From assembly GCA_029262375.1 (NCBI GenBank), contig JAJCZM010000049.1, positions 129,992 to 193,991 on the forward strand: a DNA stretch of 64,000 nucleotides, in the 5' to 3' direction. Position 1 is the stretch's first letter. Each line of letters begins with the position of its first letter. Below, piece after piece: positions 43,448 to 52,129 of the stretch. The position numbers and the translations under genes are program-made. This stretch comes from Deltaproteobacteria bacterium (GTDB taxonomy: Bacteria; Desulfobacterota; Binatia; UBA1149; SPBQ01). The notes beneath the pieces were generated by a model, which had not been told where the DNA came from, did no database searches, and worked only from the letters and a program-made list of their open reading frames with translations.

Positions 43448-44824
43448 CTATTTTTGAAAGACGTGATCGAGGATGAGCTGCTTGACGTCGGTCGCGTGTA
43501 CGCGCTCGTCGGGCAACAATTGCGCTTCGGTCGAAATGAAAATCGGTCCGGACGCGTCATCCGGGGTGATTCGCCCGTGTGACCCTTTGACCAGATCCGG
43601 CTGCAACGGAATGACGTCCATGAGGTAGCGCATGCCGGCGACCTTCTTCAGAAGCCGCCAGCCCACTTGCAGCGGTGGTACGATGAGGTCCGGATCCAAG
43701 AACAATTCGACCGGGTCGTAACCCGGCTTACGGTGAATATCCACGCAACGCGCAAAGTCGGGCGCACGATCGTCATCGGTCCAGTAGTAGTATGTGAACC
43801 ACTTGTCGGGTGCGCTCAGCGCAATGAGCTCACCCGCACGCTCGTGATCCAGACCCATCTCTCGCTTGCCGTCTTCGTCGAGCACACGGTCTACACCGGG
43901 AAGGGCCTCGAGAATTCGTTTTACCTCCGCCGTACATGCGGGATCGGCAACGTAGACGTGTGCGAGCTGGTGGTCCGCAACCGCGAAAGCCGCCGATGCG
44001 CCGGGGTCGAGTAACTCACGCTCGAGTTCCACCCTGACCGCTAGAAGACCCGCCTCGCGTAGTGCGCGATTGATGTGAACGGCGCCGTCGACTTCGACGA
44101 TTCCGTACTCAGACAGAGCGATGATCCGTGTTCCGTCACGATCGGCCCGCTCGATAATTTCACCACACAGCGCGTCCACGGCTCGCACCTCGGCAGCGAT
44201 GTTAGGATGATTCGGCCCGTACTTTTGCAGGCAGTAGTCGAGATGCGGCAGGTACACGAGACTGAGCGTCGGTGCGTGTTGCTCGTAAACGTAAATTGCC
44301 GCATCGGTGATCCATTTGCTCGCAACGATGCCGGCGTTCGGCCCCCAGAAATTAAATAGCGGGAACGTACCGAGTTCCGACGTCAGCTGGTCTCGCAGTT
44401 CGCTCGGATGCGCGTACACGTCCGGGAGCTTGCGTCCATCGGCCGGATACATCGGTCGCGGGGTCACCGACCAGTCCGCGGTGGAGTACATGTTGTACCA
44501 CCAGAACATCTTCGCGCAGGTGAACGCGCTATCGCGCTTACGTGCGGTCTCCCAGATCTTCTCGCCGCCGACCAGTTTGTTCGACTGGCGCCAAAGCCAC
44601 ACTTCCGAGAGATCGCGAAAGTACCAACCGTTTGCGACCGCTCCGTGGCCGCCCGGCATCAGGCCGGTGGTGAACGTCGACTGGACCGTCGCAGTCACGG
44701 CGGGGGTTACGGTAGTGAGCGGGCGACGGCCGCCACGGTCCGCTAGTGCGTTGAGGTTCGGCGTATCGGCGCCCATCAGCGCCGGCGTCATGCCGACGAC
44801 ATCGATAACAACGGTTCGCTGCAT
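43448..44824 (-). CDS. eboF: EboF: alkaline phosphatase/nucleotide pyrophosphatase-like hydrolase
   Basis: 458 residues. The metal-binding Asp is in VVIDVVGMTPAL, the nucleophile Thr region in PAVTATVQSTFTTGLMPGGHG, and later metal ligands in LVYLPHLDYCLQKYG and a C-terminal HGRI segment, as in type I phosphodiesterase/nucleotide pyrophosphatase proteins. In ebo clusters this member is thought to remove a phosphate or pyrophosphate group. It is the last of the reverse trio eboA-eboB-eboF, 17 bases after eboB. There is no signal peptide, so it is cytoplasmic. Confidence 0.87.
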   Translation of the reverse strand: MQRTVVIDVVGMTPALMGADTPNLNALADRGGRRPLTTVTPAVTATVQSTFTTGLMPGGHGAVANGWYFRDLSEVWLWRQSNKLVGGEKIWETARKRDSAFTCAKMFWWYNMYSTADWSVTPRPMYPADGRKLPDVYAHPSELRDQLTSELGTFPLFNFWGPNAGIVASKWITDAAIYVYEQHAPTLSLVYLPHLDYCLQKYGPNHPNIAAEVRAVDALCGEIIERADRDGTRIIALSEYGIVEVDGAVHINRALREAGLLAVRVELERELLDPGASAAFAVADHQLAHVYVADPACTAEVKRILEALPGVDRVLDEDGKREMGLDHERAGELIALSAPDKWFTYYYWTDDDRAPDFARCVDIHRKPGYDPVELFLDPDLIVPPLQVGWRLLKKVAGMRYLMDVIPLQPDLVKGSHGRITPDDASGPIFISTEAQLLPDERVHATDVKQLILDHVFQK

Positions 44825-44841
44825 CGTTCGCCCGACGACCT

Positions 44842-45726
44842 TTATCCGTCGATCCGCGGATCTTGGCCGCGCAGGACGGAGTTGCCTTCCCAGAGACGGC
44901 TCTGATCGACCTTCGGCAACGAAGCGTCGGCGTCGATATCGAGCCGCCCGCTCTGCGCGAAGAACTCAATCGGGTTGCGCCAGACAATGGTTTCGATGGA
45001 CTCGTCGCCGATACCGGCTTCCTGCATCGCGGCCACGGTCTTCGGAACCTTCAGGGGATCGCTGACGCCCCAGTCAGCCGCACTGTTGATGATGATGCGC
45101 TCGTCACCGTACTGCTTCACCAACTCGACCATGCGCGCCTCGCTCATCTTGGTATTCGGATAGATCGAGTGCCCGGCCCAGCATGCCGTTGCCAGCACCA
45201 ACGGTAACGTCTCCTCGTTGTTGTGATCGACGAGTGTCAATTGTTCCGGGAATCCGGCGTCGCGAATCAGATCGAGCGTTCGCTCGGTCCCGCGTTTCTT
45301 ATCGCGATGCGGGGTATGAATGAGCACCGGCAATTCGAACTCACGCGCGAGCTCGAAGTGTTCGAGAATCCGACGCTCCTCGGCGGCGCTCATGTCGTCA
45401 TAGCCGATCTCTCCGACAGCGACGACGCCGTCCTTCTCGAGAAATCGCGGCAGCATCGCCATCACGTCATCCGCGAGTGCTTCGTTGTTCGCCTCTTTCG
45501 GATTGAGCGCCATCGTGCAGAAATGGCGGATGCCGAACTGTGCTGCGCGGAACCTCTCCCATCCTACTAGGGATAGAAAATAGTCCTCGAACGAGCCGGC
45601 GTTGGTTCGAGGCTGCCCCAGCCAAAACGCAGGCTCTATCACCGCGGCGATGCCAGCCGCTGCCATCGCCTGGTAGTCGTCGGTCGTTCGCGAGGTCATG
45701 TGGATATGCGGATCGAACATCTTCAT
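44842..45726 (-). CDS. eboB: EboB: TatD-like metal-dependent hydrolase
   Basis: 294 residues with the TatD/amidohydrolase barrel. Metal ligands are visible as DPHIHM near the N-terminus, VGEIGYDD (Glu), PVLIHTPHRDK (His), LVDHNNEET (His) and NSAADWG (Asp). The family is linked to ebo clusters under the name EboB. It follows eboA by 23 bases and precedes eboF by 17 on the minus strand. Confidence 0.9.
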   Translation of the reverse strand: MKMFDPHIHMTSRTTDDYQAMAAAGIAAVIEPAFWLGQPRTNAGSFEDYFLSLVGWERFRAAQFGIRHFCTMALNPKEANNEALADDVMAMLPRFLEKDGVVAVGEIGYDDMSAAEERRILEHFELAREFELPVLIHTPHRDKKRGTERTLDLIRDAGFPEQLTLVDHNNEETLPLVLATACWAGHSIYPNTKMSEARMVELVKQYGDERIIINSAADWGVSDPLKVPKTVAAMQEAGIGDESIETIVWRNPIEFFAQSGRLDIDADASLPKVDQSRLWEGNSVLRGQDPRIDG

Positions 45727-45749
45727 GGCTGATACCTATCGGCTTCTAC

Positions 45750-46457
45750 CTAGGCGGGTCGTACGTTCGCGGTGATGAGATCCAGATCGGACGGTACTTC
45801 TCGACCCGCCGCTTCGCGCTCGGCGGCGAAGTGCTCGGCCATGCGCGAAAGCTCGCTATTGCGACGTCCTTCGAGTCCGACGACGCGCGCAAGCGGAAGT
45901 CCGATGAACACCGTCTTCATCACCATCTGATTGAAGCTGGCTTCGGGGAAGTAGAGCGACGGATACGCATTTTCACAAGCGATCGCCGCGAATACGGTTT
46001 CGACGTTGCTTCGGCAGGACTCGATCGCCGTCTCCAAAAACCGTGTCGGATCGGGGAACGCAGCGAGTCCCGCCAAGAGTGCCTCTCGCTCGGAGTTGTC
46101 CCCGGATCTGAAGATCTCGTCCAAGATGGCGGCGTGATCCATCGCGGGGGTGGCGCCGAGCACGGTCGAGATGAATGCGCATCGCGCGAATCGCGAGAGC
46201 GGCCATTCTTCTAGAGCGCGCGTGCCCAGCATCTCCAAGCGTTTGATATCCGCCGCCGAGAGCGTTGCATCGAACGCACGAAGCCTGCGATCGGCGCCGG
46301 CGTAGGCTGCCAGGAATGCGTTTCGATCATAACCGGTGGCAAGCGCGCCAAGCGCTTCGTTGAACCAGGCCGTCGCCTTCCCGTCGGCTGCGCCGGTGAC
46401 GATCTGAGCGAGCAGCAGGGTAAGCTCAGTAGAATCTTCGGTGGCCACGGCCGTCAT
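45750..46457 (-). CDS. eboA: EboA-family protein
   Basis: About 235 residues (ATG 46457; a TTG nine codons earlier is possible). All-helical protein with the EboA C-terminal text ETAIESCRSNVETVFAAIACENAYPSLYFPEASFNQMVMKTVF, quoted here only in parts: SNVETVFAAIACENAYPSLY, FNQMVMKTVFIGLPL, and GRRNSELSRMAEHFAAERE. No known catalytic motif; the helical repeats resemble HEAT-like scaffolds. It heads the reverse half of the split ebo cluster, so its promoter lies before 46.5 kb, between it and the antiporter gene downstream in position. Confidence 0.86.
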   Translation of the reverse strand: MTAVATEDSTELTLLLAQIVTGAADGKATAWFNEALGALATGYDRNAFLAAYAGADRRLRAFDATLSAADIKRLEMLGTRALEEWPLSRFARCAFISTVLGATPAMDHAAILDEIFRSGDNSEREALLAGLAAFPDPTRFLETAIESCRSNVETVFAAIACENAYPSLYFPEASFNQMVMKTVFIGLPLARVVGLEGRRNSELSRMAEHFAAEREAAGREVPSDLDLITANVRPA

Positions 46458-46536
46458 TATAAGGTTCCACTTCGCACGCGACAATCTGGTCGGACCGCTC
46501 GGGCTGCGAGGGACTTACGTCCGCAAAAGTCCGTGG

Positions 46537-48519
46537 TCATGTTTCGCTGACTGAGACAGAAGGCTCCATTCGATCACGCGCAGCGGCCAGCTCGGCGTGG
46601 TTGCCAAGCAGCACGAGAATATCGCCGCGCTCGAGAACGAACCCCGCCCCGACTTCACTGAAGGCTCTGCCCTTGCGCACGACATTGAGAACGACGGCGC
46701 CAGTATCCTGTCCAAGTGCAAGCCCACCAAGTGATTTACCGACAGCCGGGCTGTTCTCGCGAATGAGGAACGTGATCGTGGTCGCGGCGGTGAAGAGTTC
46801 GTACAGACTCTCCACGTACTGCTTCGACGTCCCCTGTCCTCGTAGAATCGCGTATTGCTCGGCGCGCACGACATCGACCTGCGCGCTAATGACATTTCGC
46901 GGGATATGCAGTCGTTCTAGAACACGCGCGAACAACTCGACGGAGGTCTCGAACTCGTCCGGTATTACTTCGTCGGCACCTACACGCGTCAGATCTTCTA
47001 TCTCAGAGACGTAACGTGTTCTCACCACTATCGACGCGGTCGGGTTCATGTCGCGAACCAGCGAAATGATACGACGTGCAGCTGCAGGATCGGAGATCGT
47101 AATAACGACCACGGCTGCTGCCTCGGCGTAGACGTGACGCAGGACGTTCAGTCGCGTCGCATCGCCGTAGACGAGCGGTTCGCCTCGCTCACGCGCTTGC
47201 TCGACCGCGTCCGCATCGAGATCGATCACGGTATAGGGAATACCGGCGCCACCGAGAACCCGCGTAAGGTTACGACCGTTGAGACCATAACCCACAATCA
47301 CGACGTGCCCCTTCCCTGCCGGCGCACCGCGCCCCAGGCCGCCAAAGGAGAGTCCGGGGACTTCGTATGCCTCGAGTACTGAGGACACTGCGCTACTCGC
47401 GAGCGGGCTCGCTAGCATCGTAATCACTGAGACCGCCATCGCGATCTGGTACTGGGCATCGTCGAGTGCGCCTAGTCGTACCGCTTCGCCAGCCATCACG
47501 AATGAGAATTCGCCGACATGTGCAAGCCCGAGACCCACCAGGATCGCCAGTCTCGGAGATGCTCGAAACGGCAGGACGGCAGCGCCGGCCAATGTCGTCT
47601 TCAGCAACAAGACGATACCCGCCAACATGCAGACGTACGGTAGGTTCGACGTGAGGAAGTCGAGGTCGAGAAGCATCCCGATCGACACGAAGAAAACACT
47701 ACTGAACAGATCGCGCAGCGGGAGGATTTCCGCGACCACCTGATGGCTGTAGTCCGATTCCGAAATCAGAAGACCCGCCAGAAACGCACCGATGGCCAAT
47801 GAGAGACCGAGAACCGAGGTGAGCCAGGCCGTTCCGAAACAAACGATCACGACCATCCCGATGAATAACTCGCGACTGCGCAGTCGCAAAATCTGGCGCA
47901 TCAAGAGAGGGAGCAGCGTCTTCGCCGAGTACACGGCGATTGCGACGACGACGATTGCGATCGTCATCTGCGAGAAAATATCAACGAGCGTCGCATCACC
48001 GCCGCCCGCTACCAAGGGCAGAACCAGCAGCATCGGAAGGACACAAAGGTCCTGGAACAACAGCACGGCCAGCATGACGCCGCCGTGGGGTGAATCGAGT
48101 TCGCCTCGATCTTCGAGCACCGCAAGCGCAACGGCCGTACTCGACAGCGCGACGATGAAACCGACGACGATTGCCGGCCCGAATGCGAGCCCGGCGAACT
48201 GCGCGAGCACCGTCGTGACGACTACCGTTGAACCGACCTGCAGACTGCCGGCGCCGAGCATTACACGAGAGATCTTCGCCAGCCGTTCGAGCGAGAACTC
48301 GATGCCGATCGTAAACATCAGCAGTACGACGCCGATCTCAGCAAGCGTGGACACGCGATCGACGGAGTCTACCAATCCTAACGCAGAGGGCCCGATCGCC
48401 AGTCCCGTGACGAGAAAGCCGACCACAGCGGGAAGCGCCAGCCGATGACACAGGAAAACGATCGGAAGCGAAGCCGTCAGCAGGACGACGAGATCTAGAA
48501 GAAGCGGTTCAGCGTGCAC
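46537..48519 (-). CDS. KefB/CPA2-type monovalent cation:proton antiporter with TrkA domains
   Basis: 660 residues, GTG start. Residues 1-395 form a 12-span CPA2 exchanger (GFLVTGLAIGPSALGL, IGVVLLMFTIGIEFSLE, DLCVLPMLLVLPLV, HVGEFSFVMAGE). A TrkA-N Rossmann domain follows (HVVIVGYGLNGRNLTRVLGG...VIDLDADAVEQARERG, VYGDATR), then a TrkA-C domain at the end (AVVLNVVRKGRAF, GDILVLLGNHAEL). It exchanges K+ or Na+ for protons under control of bound nucleotide. It starts 24 bases after the YkgJ-type gene and may be co-transcribed with it. Confidence 0.92.
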   Translation of the reverse strand: MHAEPLLLDLVVLLTASLPIVFLCHRLALPAVVGFLVTGLAIGPSALGLVDSVDRVSTLAEIGVVLLMFTIGIEFSLERLAKISRVMLGAGSLQVGSTVVVTTVLAQFAGLAFGPAIVVGFIVALSSTAVALAVLEDRGELDSPHGGVMLAVLLFQDLCVLPMLLVLPLVAGGGDATLVDIFSQMTIAIVVVAIAVYSAKTLLPLLMRQILRLRSRELFIGMVVIVCFGTAWLTSVLGLSLAIGAFLAGLLISESDYSHQVVAEILPLRDLFSSVFFVSIGMLLDLDFLTSNLPYVCMLAGIVLLLKTTLAGAAVLPFRASPRLAILVGLGLAHVGEFSFVMAGEAVRLGALDDAQYQIAMAVSVITMLASPLASSAVSSVLEAYEVPGLSFGGLGRGAPAGKGHVVIVGYGLNGRNLTRVLGGAGIPYTVIDLDADAVEQARERGEPLVYGDATRLNVLRHVYAEAAAVVVITISDPAAARRIISLVRDMNPTASIVVRTRYVSEIEDLTRVGADEVIPDEFETSVELFARVLERLHIPRNVISAQVDVVRAEQYAILRGQGTSKQYVESLYELFTAATTITFLIRENSPAVGKSLGGLALGQDTGAVVLNVVRKGRAFSEVGAGFVLERGDILVLLGNHAELAAARDRMEPSVSVSET

Positions 48520-48542
48520 GGTTGAAGCCCTCTATGACCGCA

Positions 48543-48974
48543 CTACTCATCGTCCCACGCTTCCTTCTCGGCCATCGTCGCCTCGACCACGTCGGCCGGC
48601 CAAGCGTCGCCTTCGCCTATGCCTTCGCAGATCTGCTGTACTTCGGGGGTCCACTCGGACTTCTCCACGAAATCGCGCCAGAAGGGGAACGTGCGGCACT
48701 GTGTGGGGCGCGCTTCATAGACGGTACATTTGTTGGTCTCAGCGTCGAGGAAGCGACAAGCGGCATCGTCGAATCGCAGTTGTCGCCAACCCAACTCATC
48801 CAGAAATGTGTGTCGGCGCATGAAACTACGTCGTGTGAGATCGAGATGCTCCGCGAGTGCGTCGACTTCCGCGTCGTTGATGTAGACGAACGCGTAGCTG
48901 CCACGTCGGCGACAACAATCGCCGCATTCCGTGCATTCGAACCGTAGACCGGCTCCGCCCTCTTCTCGTGACAT
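48543..48974 (-). CDS. YkgJ-family cysteine cluster protein
   Basis: 143 residues. Cysteines occur as FECTECGDCCRR near the N-terminus, then ACRFLDAETNKCTVYEARPTQCRTFPFW and a later QICEG, the standard eight-cysteine layout of the YkgJ/CxxCxxCC family thought to bind Fe-S or zinc. Function is unknown. It lies upstream of the antiporter gene on the same strand and is divergent from the His-rich protein gene. Confidence 0.9.
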   Translation of the reverse strand: MSREEGGAGLRFECTECGDCCRRRGSYAFVYINDAEVDALAEHLDLTRRSFMRRHTFLDELGWRQLRFDDAACRFLDAETNKCTVYEARPTQCRTFPFWRDFVEKSEWTPEVQQICEGIGEGDAWPADVVEATMAEKEAWDDE

Positions 48975-49204
48975 GGGTGGTCTTTCCGTCGCAAGTCGCC
49001 TTGGCCGAACCGATGCCGGCGCATAGGGCGTTTGCCAGGGAGTACTGCTGATACCACATGTGGGGCGTGGCCGCTAAGTCGTTGATAACAATTCAGAATC
49101 GGACCGATTCGAAAATATGAGTGAAGCAATCGCGGGCTCGAGTCGTCTCAACAAGCACAACGAGGTAGCCACATTCTCAGTCGCCGCCAAGGAGTAGCAC
49201 CATC

Positions 49205-49792
49205 ATGAAACGATTTGCCACCACGAAATCCACCGCGACGCTCAGCGCCGCAGCCTTCGTCTTGGCGCTCGGCGTACCCACTGTCGATGCGGCGGGATCG
49301 AGCACCGCGAAACTGGACCAATCCAAGCAGAGCCACGGATACTCCAGCCGTGGTTACGGTGATCGCTCAAGTCACGGCGGCTATCGCGACAACCGCGGGC
49401 ACCACAGTTCGCACGACAGACACCACGCAAGTCAGCCGAGCCATTCGAGTCGTCACCCGGGCCACTACCCCAGCCGCAACCATGGATACCGCCCGAGTTA
49501 TCCTTCCCATAGGCCGCCCACGTACGGCGGACACGGCGGGCATGGCGGATATGGCGATCACGGCGGCTACGGTCCGTACCGTACGTACGGACACCACCCA
49601 CAGCCGCGACACCACGGCTACTATTGCTCACGCTGTCAGTTCAGAACGGCCTCGTACTCGCTCTTCTACAACCACGTGCATCACCTGCACCACGTTCCGT
49701 GGTACGACATCGCCGCGCTGATCGCCTTCGATCCCGTGAAACTATTCTTCACGTTCGGCGGGCACGGTCCGGTACACGCAGGCCACCACTAG
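49205..49792 (+). CDS. Exported His/Gly/Tyr/Ser-rich protein with a C2H2-like motif
   Basis: 195 residues. A signal peptide (ATLSAAAFVLALGVPTVDAAG) is followed by ~110 residues very rich in His, Gly, Ser, Tyr and Pro (e.g. SHGGYRDNRGHHSSHDRHH, YGGHGGHGGYGDHGGYG), likely disordered and metal-binding. After it comes YYCSRC-x12-HVHHLHH, which fits the spacing of a C2H2 zinc-finger (Cys-x2-Cys-x12-His-x4-His), then a hydrophobic tail. A GGAG-type site lies nine bases before the ATG. A strong two-way terminator follows. I recognise no family; a zinc or copper binding role is inference. Confidence 0.8.
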   Translation: MKRFATTKSTATLSAAAFVLALGVPTVDAAGSSTAKLDQSKQSHGYSSRGYGDRSSHGGYRDNRGHHSSHDRHHASQPSHSSRHPGHYPSRNHGYRPSYPSHRPPTYGGHGGHGGYGDHGGYGPYRTYGHHPQPRHHGYYCSRCQFRTASYSLFYNHVHHLHHVPWYDIAALIAFDPVKLFFTFGGHGPVHAGHH

Positions 49793-49816
49793 GCACTCGA
49801 CGAAATAGGAACAAGA

Positions 49817-49844
49817 AAGGCCGTGGGCTCACACCCACGGCCTT
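49817..49844. terminator. Bidirectional terminator hairpin
   Basis: Perfect 11-base-pair stem AAGGCCGTGGG/CCCACGGCCTT with a 6-base loop, followed by CTCTTTT on the plus strand. It lies between the convergent His-rich and VWA genes and suits both. Confidence 0.85.
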
Positions 49845-49868
49845 CTCTTTTGCGCAACTGAAAGAGGA

Positions 49869-51071
49869 TCAGGCGGCTTCGCCGGTCGAAACGCGCGCGC
49901 CGACCAGACCATTGACTGCATCGCCGATTCCCTCGACGCTCAGGTGGTACATGGGAAAGAGCTTCTTCACCATACGAGCAGTGTAGCTGTGCTCCCAAAA
50001 TCGCCGTTCATCCGGATTGAGCCACACCGTACGATCGAAGTGTTCGTGGATCTTGTGGAGCCATGTAATCGACGTCGTCTCGGAGGTCATCGATGGATTG
50101 ATGTTTCCGTACGGCTCCAGGAGCTCGGCCGGATGCATCGCCGCATCGCCGACCACGATGACCTTCCAGTGCTCGTTGTAGTAGCGCAGTAGATCCGCGG
50201 TATTGACGGCGGCGTCGGGCCGCAAAGTCGCGTTCTTGTACACGCAGTCGTAGATCGTGTTGTGAAAGTAGTACGCTTCGAAGGCTCGCAACCCACGCTC
50301 TTCGTAGAGAGCGGTGAGTAGCTGGCTGACCGGCTCGAAGTAAGGGTCCATCGTGCCGCCGACGTCCATCAACAAGAGCACCCGAAGGTTGTTGCGCTTG
50401 GGTGCGCGAAAAACGAACTCTATCTCGCCGGCGTTACGACAGGTTTCGTCGATGGTTTCGTCGAGATCCAGCTCCGTCTCGACTCCGTGGCGGGTCACGT
50501 GACGTAGTCGTTTGAGCGCAACGCGGATTTGGCGAACATCGAGCGCCTGGTCAGTTCGATAGTCTTTGAACTTGCGCTCGCCAATGACTTTCATCGCCGA
50601 ACGATTCTTTCCAGGTCCACCCACGCGGACGCCCGTAGGGTGCACACCGCCGTGACCGTAGGGGGAGTGCCCGCCGGTACCGATCCACTTGCCTCCGCCG
50701 TCGTGGCGCTCGTCTTGTTCAGCCAGCGTCTCGAAAAACTTGCGCATCAGCTCGTCTTGCGAGAGCCGTTCGAGCTCCGCGAGCTGTTCGGGGCTGAGCT
50801 GCTGGTGGTTCTCCGGATTGCGCAACCACTCGAGAACTTCTTCCTCGATCGGAAGCGAGCCTTCAATGTCGTGGAAGACACGCGCGAACACGCGGTCGAA
50901 CGCGTCGTAGTACGTCTCGCTCTTCACGAGGCACGCTCTGGAGAGATAATAGAAGCGAAGCAGGCTCGAACCGTGGAGCCCCTTGCCGAGCGCGTCCATC
51001 AGCGTCATCCATTCTTGCATGGCGACGGGGACACCTTCGTCCCTCAGTCCGTAGAAGAGCGTGGAAAACAA
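49869..51071 (-). CDS. CoxE-like VWA-domain protein
   Basis: 400 residues from TTG (ATG-like start; GGAGG lies 13 bases upstream). The N-terminal ~200 residues are helical (FYGLRDEGVPVAMQEWMTLM) with a Gly/His loop. A VWA domain begins at LRVLLLMDVGGTMDPYF. The usual MIDAS triad D-x-S-x-S reads D-x-G-x-T, so metal binding may be weakened. The last 100 residues include HWKVIVVGDAAMHPAEL and a typical C-terminal MVKKLFPMYHLSVEGI. It lies 25 bases after the MoxR gene; such pairs usually insert metals or assemble complexes. Confidence 0.88.
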   Translation of the reverse strand: MFSTLFYGLRDEGVPVAMQEWMTLMDALGKGLHGSSLLRFYYLSRACLVKSETYYDAFDRVFARVFHDIEGSLPIEEEVLEWLRNPENHQQLSPEQLAELERLSQDELMRKFFETLAEQDERHDGGGKWIGTGGHSPYGHGGVHPTGVRVGGPGKNRSAMKVIGERKFKDYRTDQALDVRQIRVALKRLRHVTRHGVETELDLDETIDETCRNAGEIEFVFRAPKRNNLRVLLLMDVGGTMDPYFEPVSQLLTALYEERGLRAFEAYYFHNTIYDCVYKNATLRPDAAVNTADLLRYYNEHWKVIVVGDAAMHPAELLEPYGNINPSMTSETTSITWLHKIHEHFDRTVWLNPDERRFWEHSYTARMVKKLFPMYHLSVEGIGDAVNGLVGARVSTGEAA

Positions 51072-51096
51072 GGTAGCTGCCGGGCCTCCTAACTAC

Positions 51097-51978
51097 CTAC
51101 TGATTGTAGCGCGGTCCGAGATCCGCCCAGTTCGAAGGGTAGCGGCCGGAACGATCGTCGTACGAAGCGAGCGCCTCGGTATCCTGCTCGTTCTTCAACA
51201 GCGCCCCCATAAACGGGATGTGCTCCTCGAGCTGATCGAGGGCAATGCCTCCGCGCAAAAGTGCGGCGATCCAGTCGATCAACTCCGACGTGGACGGCTT
51301 CTTACGTAGTTCGTTCTGTTCGCGCAGCCAGTAGAACTTAATCAACACCTGATCGAGAAGCGTCGTATCCAAATTAGGATGGTGAACATCGATGATTTTT
51401 TTCATCATCTGCGGTTCAGGAAACTCGATGAAGTGAAAGATGCAACGGCGCAAGAAAGCGTCCGGCAATTCTTTCTCATTGTTCGACGTGATGATGACGA
51501 ACGGCCGTTCCTTCGCCACCACTTCCGCGCTGGTCTCGGTGATCGTGAAACGCATCTCGTCGAGTTCTCGCAGAAGATCGTTGGGGAACTCGACGTCGGC
51601 CTTGTCCACCTCGTCGATGAGCAACACCTGACGCTTGTCGGCGCTGAACACGCGACCGACCGGGCCGAGCTTGATGTAGTTCGATATGTTCGAGACATCG
51701 GAACCACCGAAGCGACTGTCGTTCAGACGCTGGACGGTATCGTAGACGTACAGACCGTCAGCGGCCTTCGACGTCGACTTGATGTGCCACTGCTCCATGA
51801 ACATCTCGAGTGACTCGGAGACGTGACGTGCGAGCAGAGTCTTGCCCGTACCGGGCTCGCCTTTGACGAGCAGCGGCCGCTCGAGTGCGAGCGCGCAATT
51901 GACCGCATCCACGAGAGACTCGGAAGCGATGTACCCCTGGGTACCGGTGAACTTGTAGAATTCCTCTTTAGCCGACAT
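51097..51978 (-). CDS. MoxR-family AAA+ ATPase
   Basis: 293 residues, ATG with GGAGG upstream. Walker A PLLVKGEPGTGKTLLARHV, Walker B VLLIDEVDKADVEF, sensor 1 PFVIITSNNEKELPDAFLRR, and the arginine FRRCIFHFIEFP region are typical MoxR. MoxR ATPases act as chaperones with the VWA partner encoded directly downstream. The target complex is not evident from the neighbours. Confidence 0.92.
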   Translation of the reverse strand: MSAKEEFYKFTGTQGYIASESLVDAVNCALALERPLLVKGEPGTGKTLLARHVSESLEMFMEQWHIKSTSKAADGLYVYDTVQRLNDSRFGGSDVSNISNYIKLGPVGRVFSADKRQVLLIDEVDKADVEFPNDLLRELDEMRFTITETSAEVVAKERPFVIITSNNEKELPDAFLRRCIFHFIEFPEPQMMKKIIDVHHPNLDTTLLDQVLIKFYWLREQNELRKKPSTSELIDWIAALLRGGIALDQLEEHIPFMGALLKNEQDTEALASYDDRSGRYPSNWADLGPRYNQ

Positions 51979-52053
51979 TTAGCGCCTCCGCGCAACGTTA
52001 GAACGCCGAGGCTTATTGGAAAGGATCGCTTACTTCAAATACTTCAAACGACA

Positions 52054-52086
52054 TACGCCCCCATCGAGGCGGCGCCGTGGGGCGTA
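52054..52086 (-). terminator. Stem-loop downstream of the hybrid kinase gene
   Basis: Perfect 8-base-pair stem TACGCCCC/GGGGCGTA with a 17-base loop, about 45 bases after the kinase stop. No T-run, so only a weak terminator candidate. Confidence 0.35.
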
Positions 52087-52129
52087 AGCGAAGGTTGTCG
52101 GATTGAGATAGGGGTCGGGGCGAGACGAG

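Noticed and set aside
49869-51978. MoxR-VWA pair as a ternary conflict or defence system
   Set aside because: Only the two chaperone-type genes are present, with no effector; a standard MoxR/CoxE-like pair explains them.
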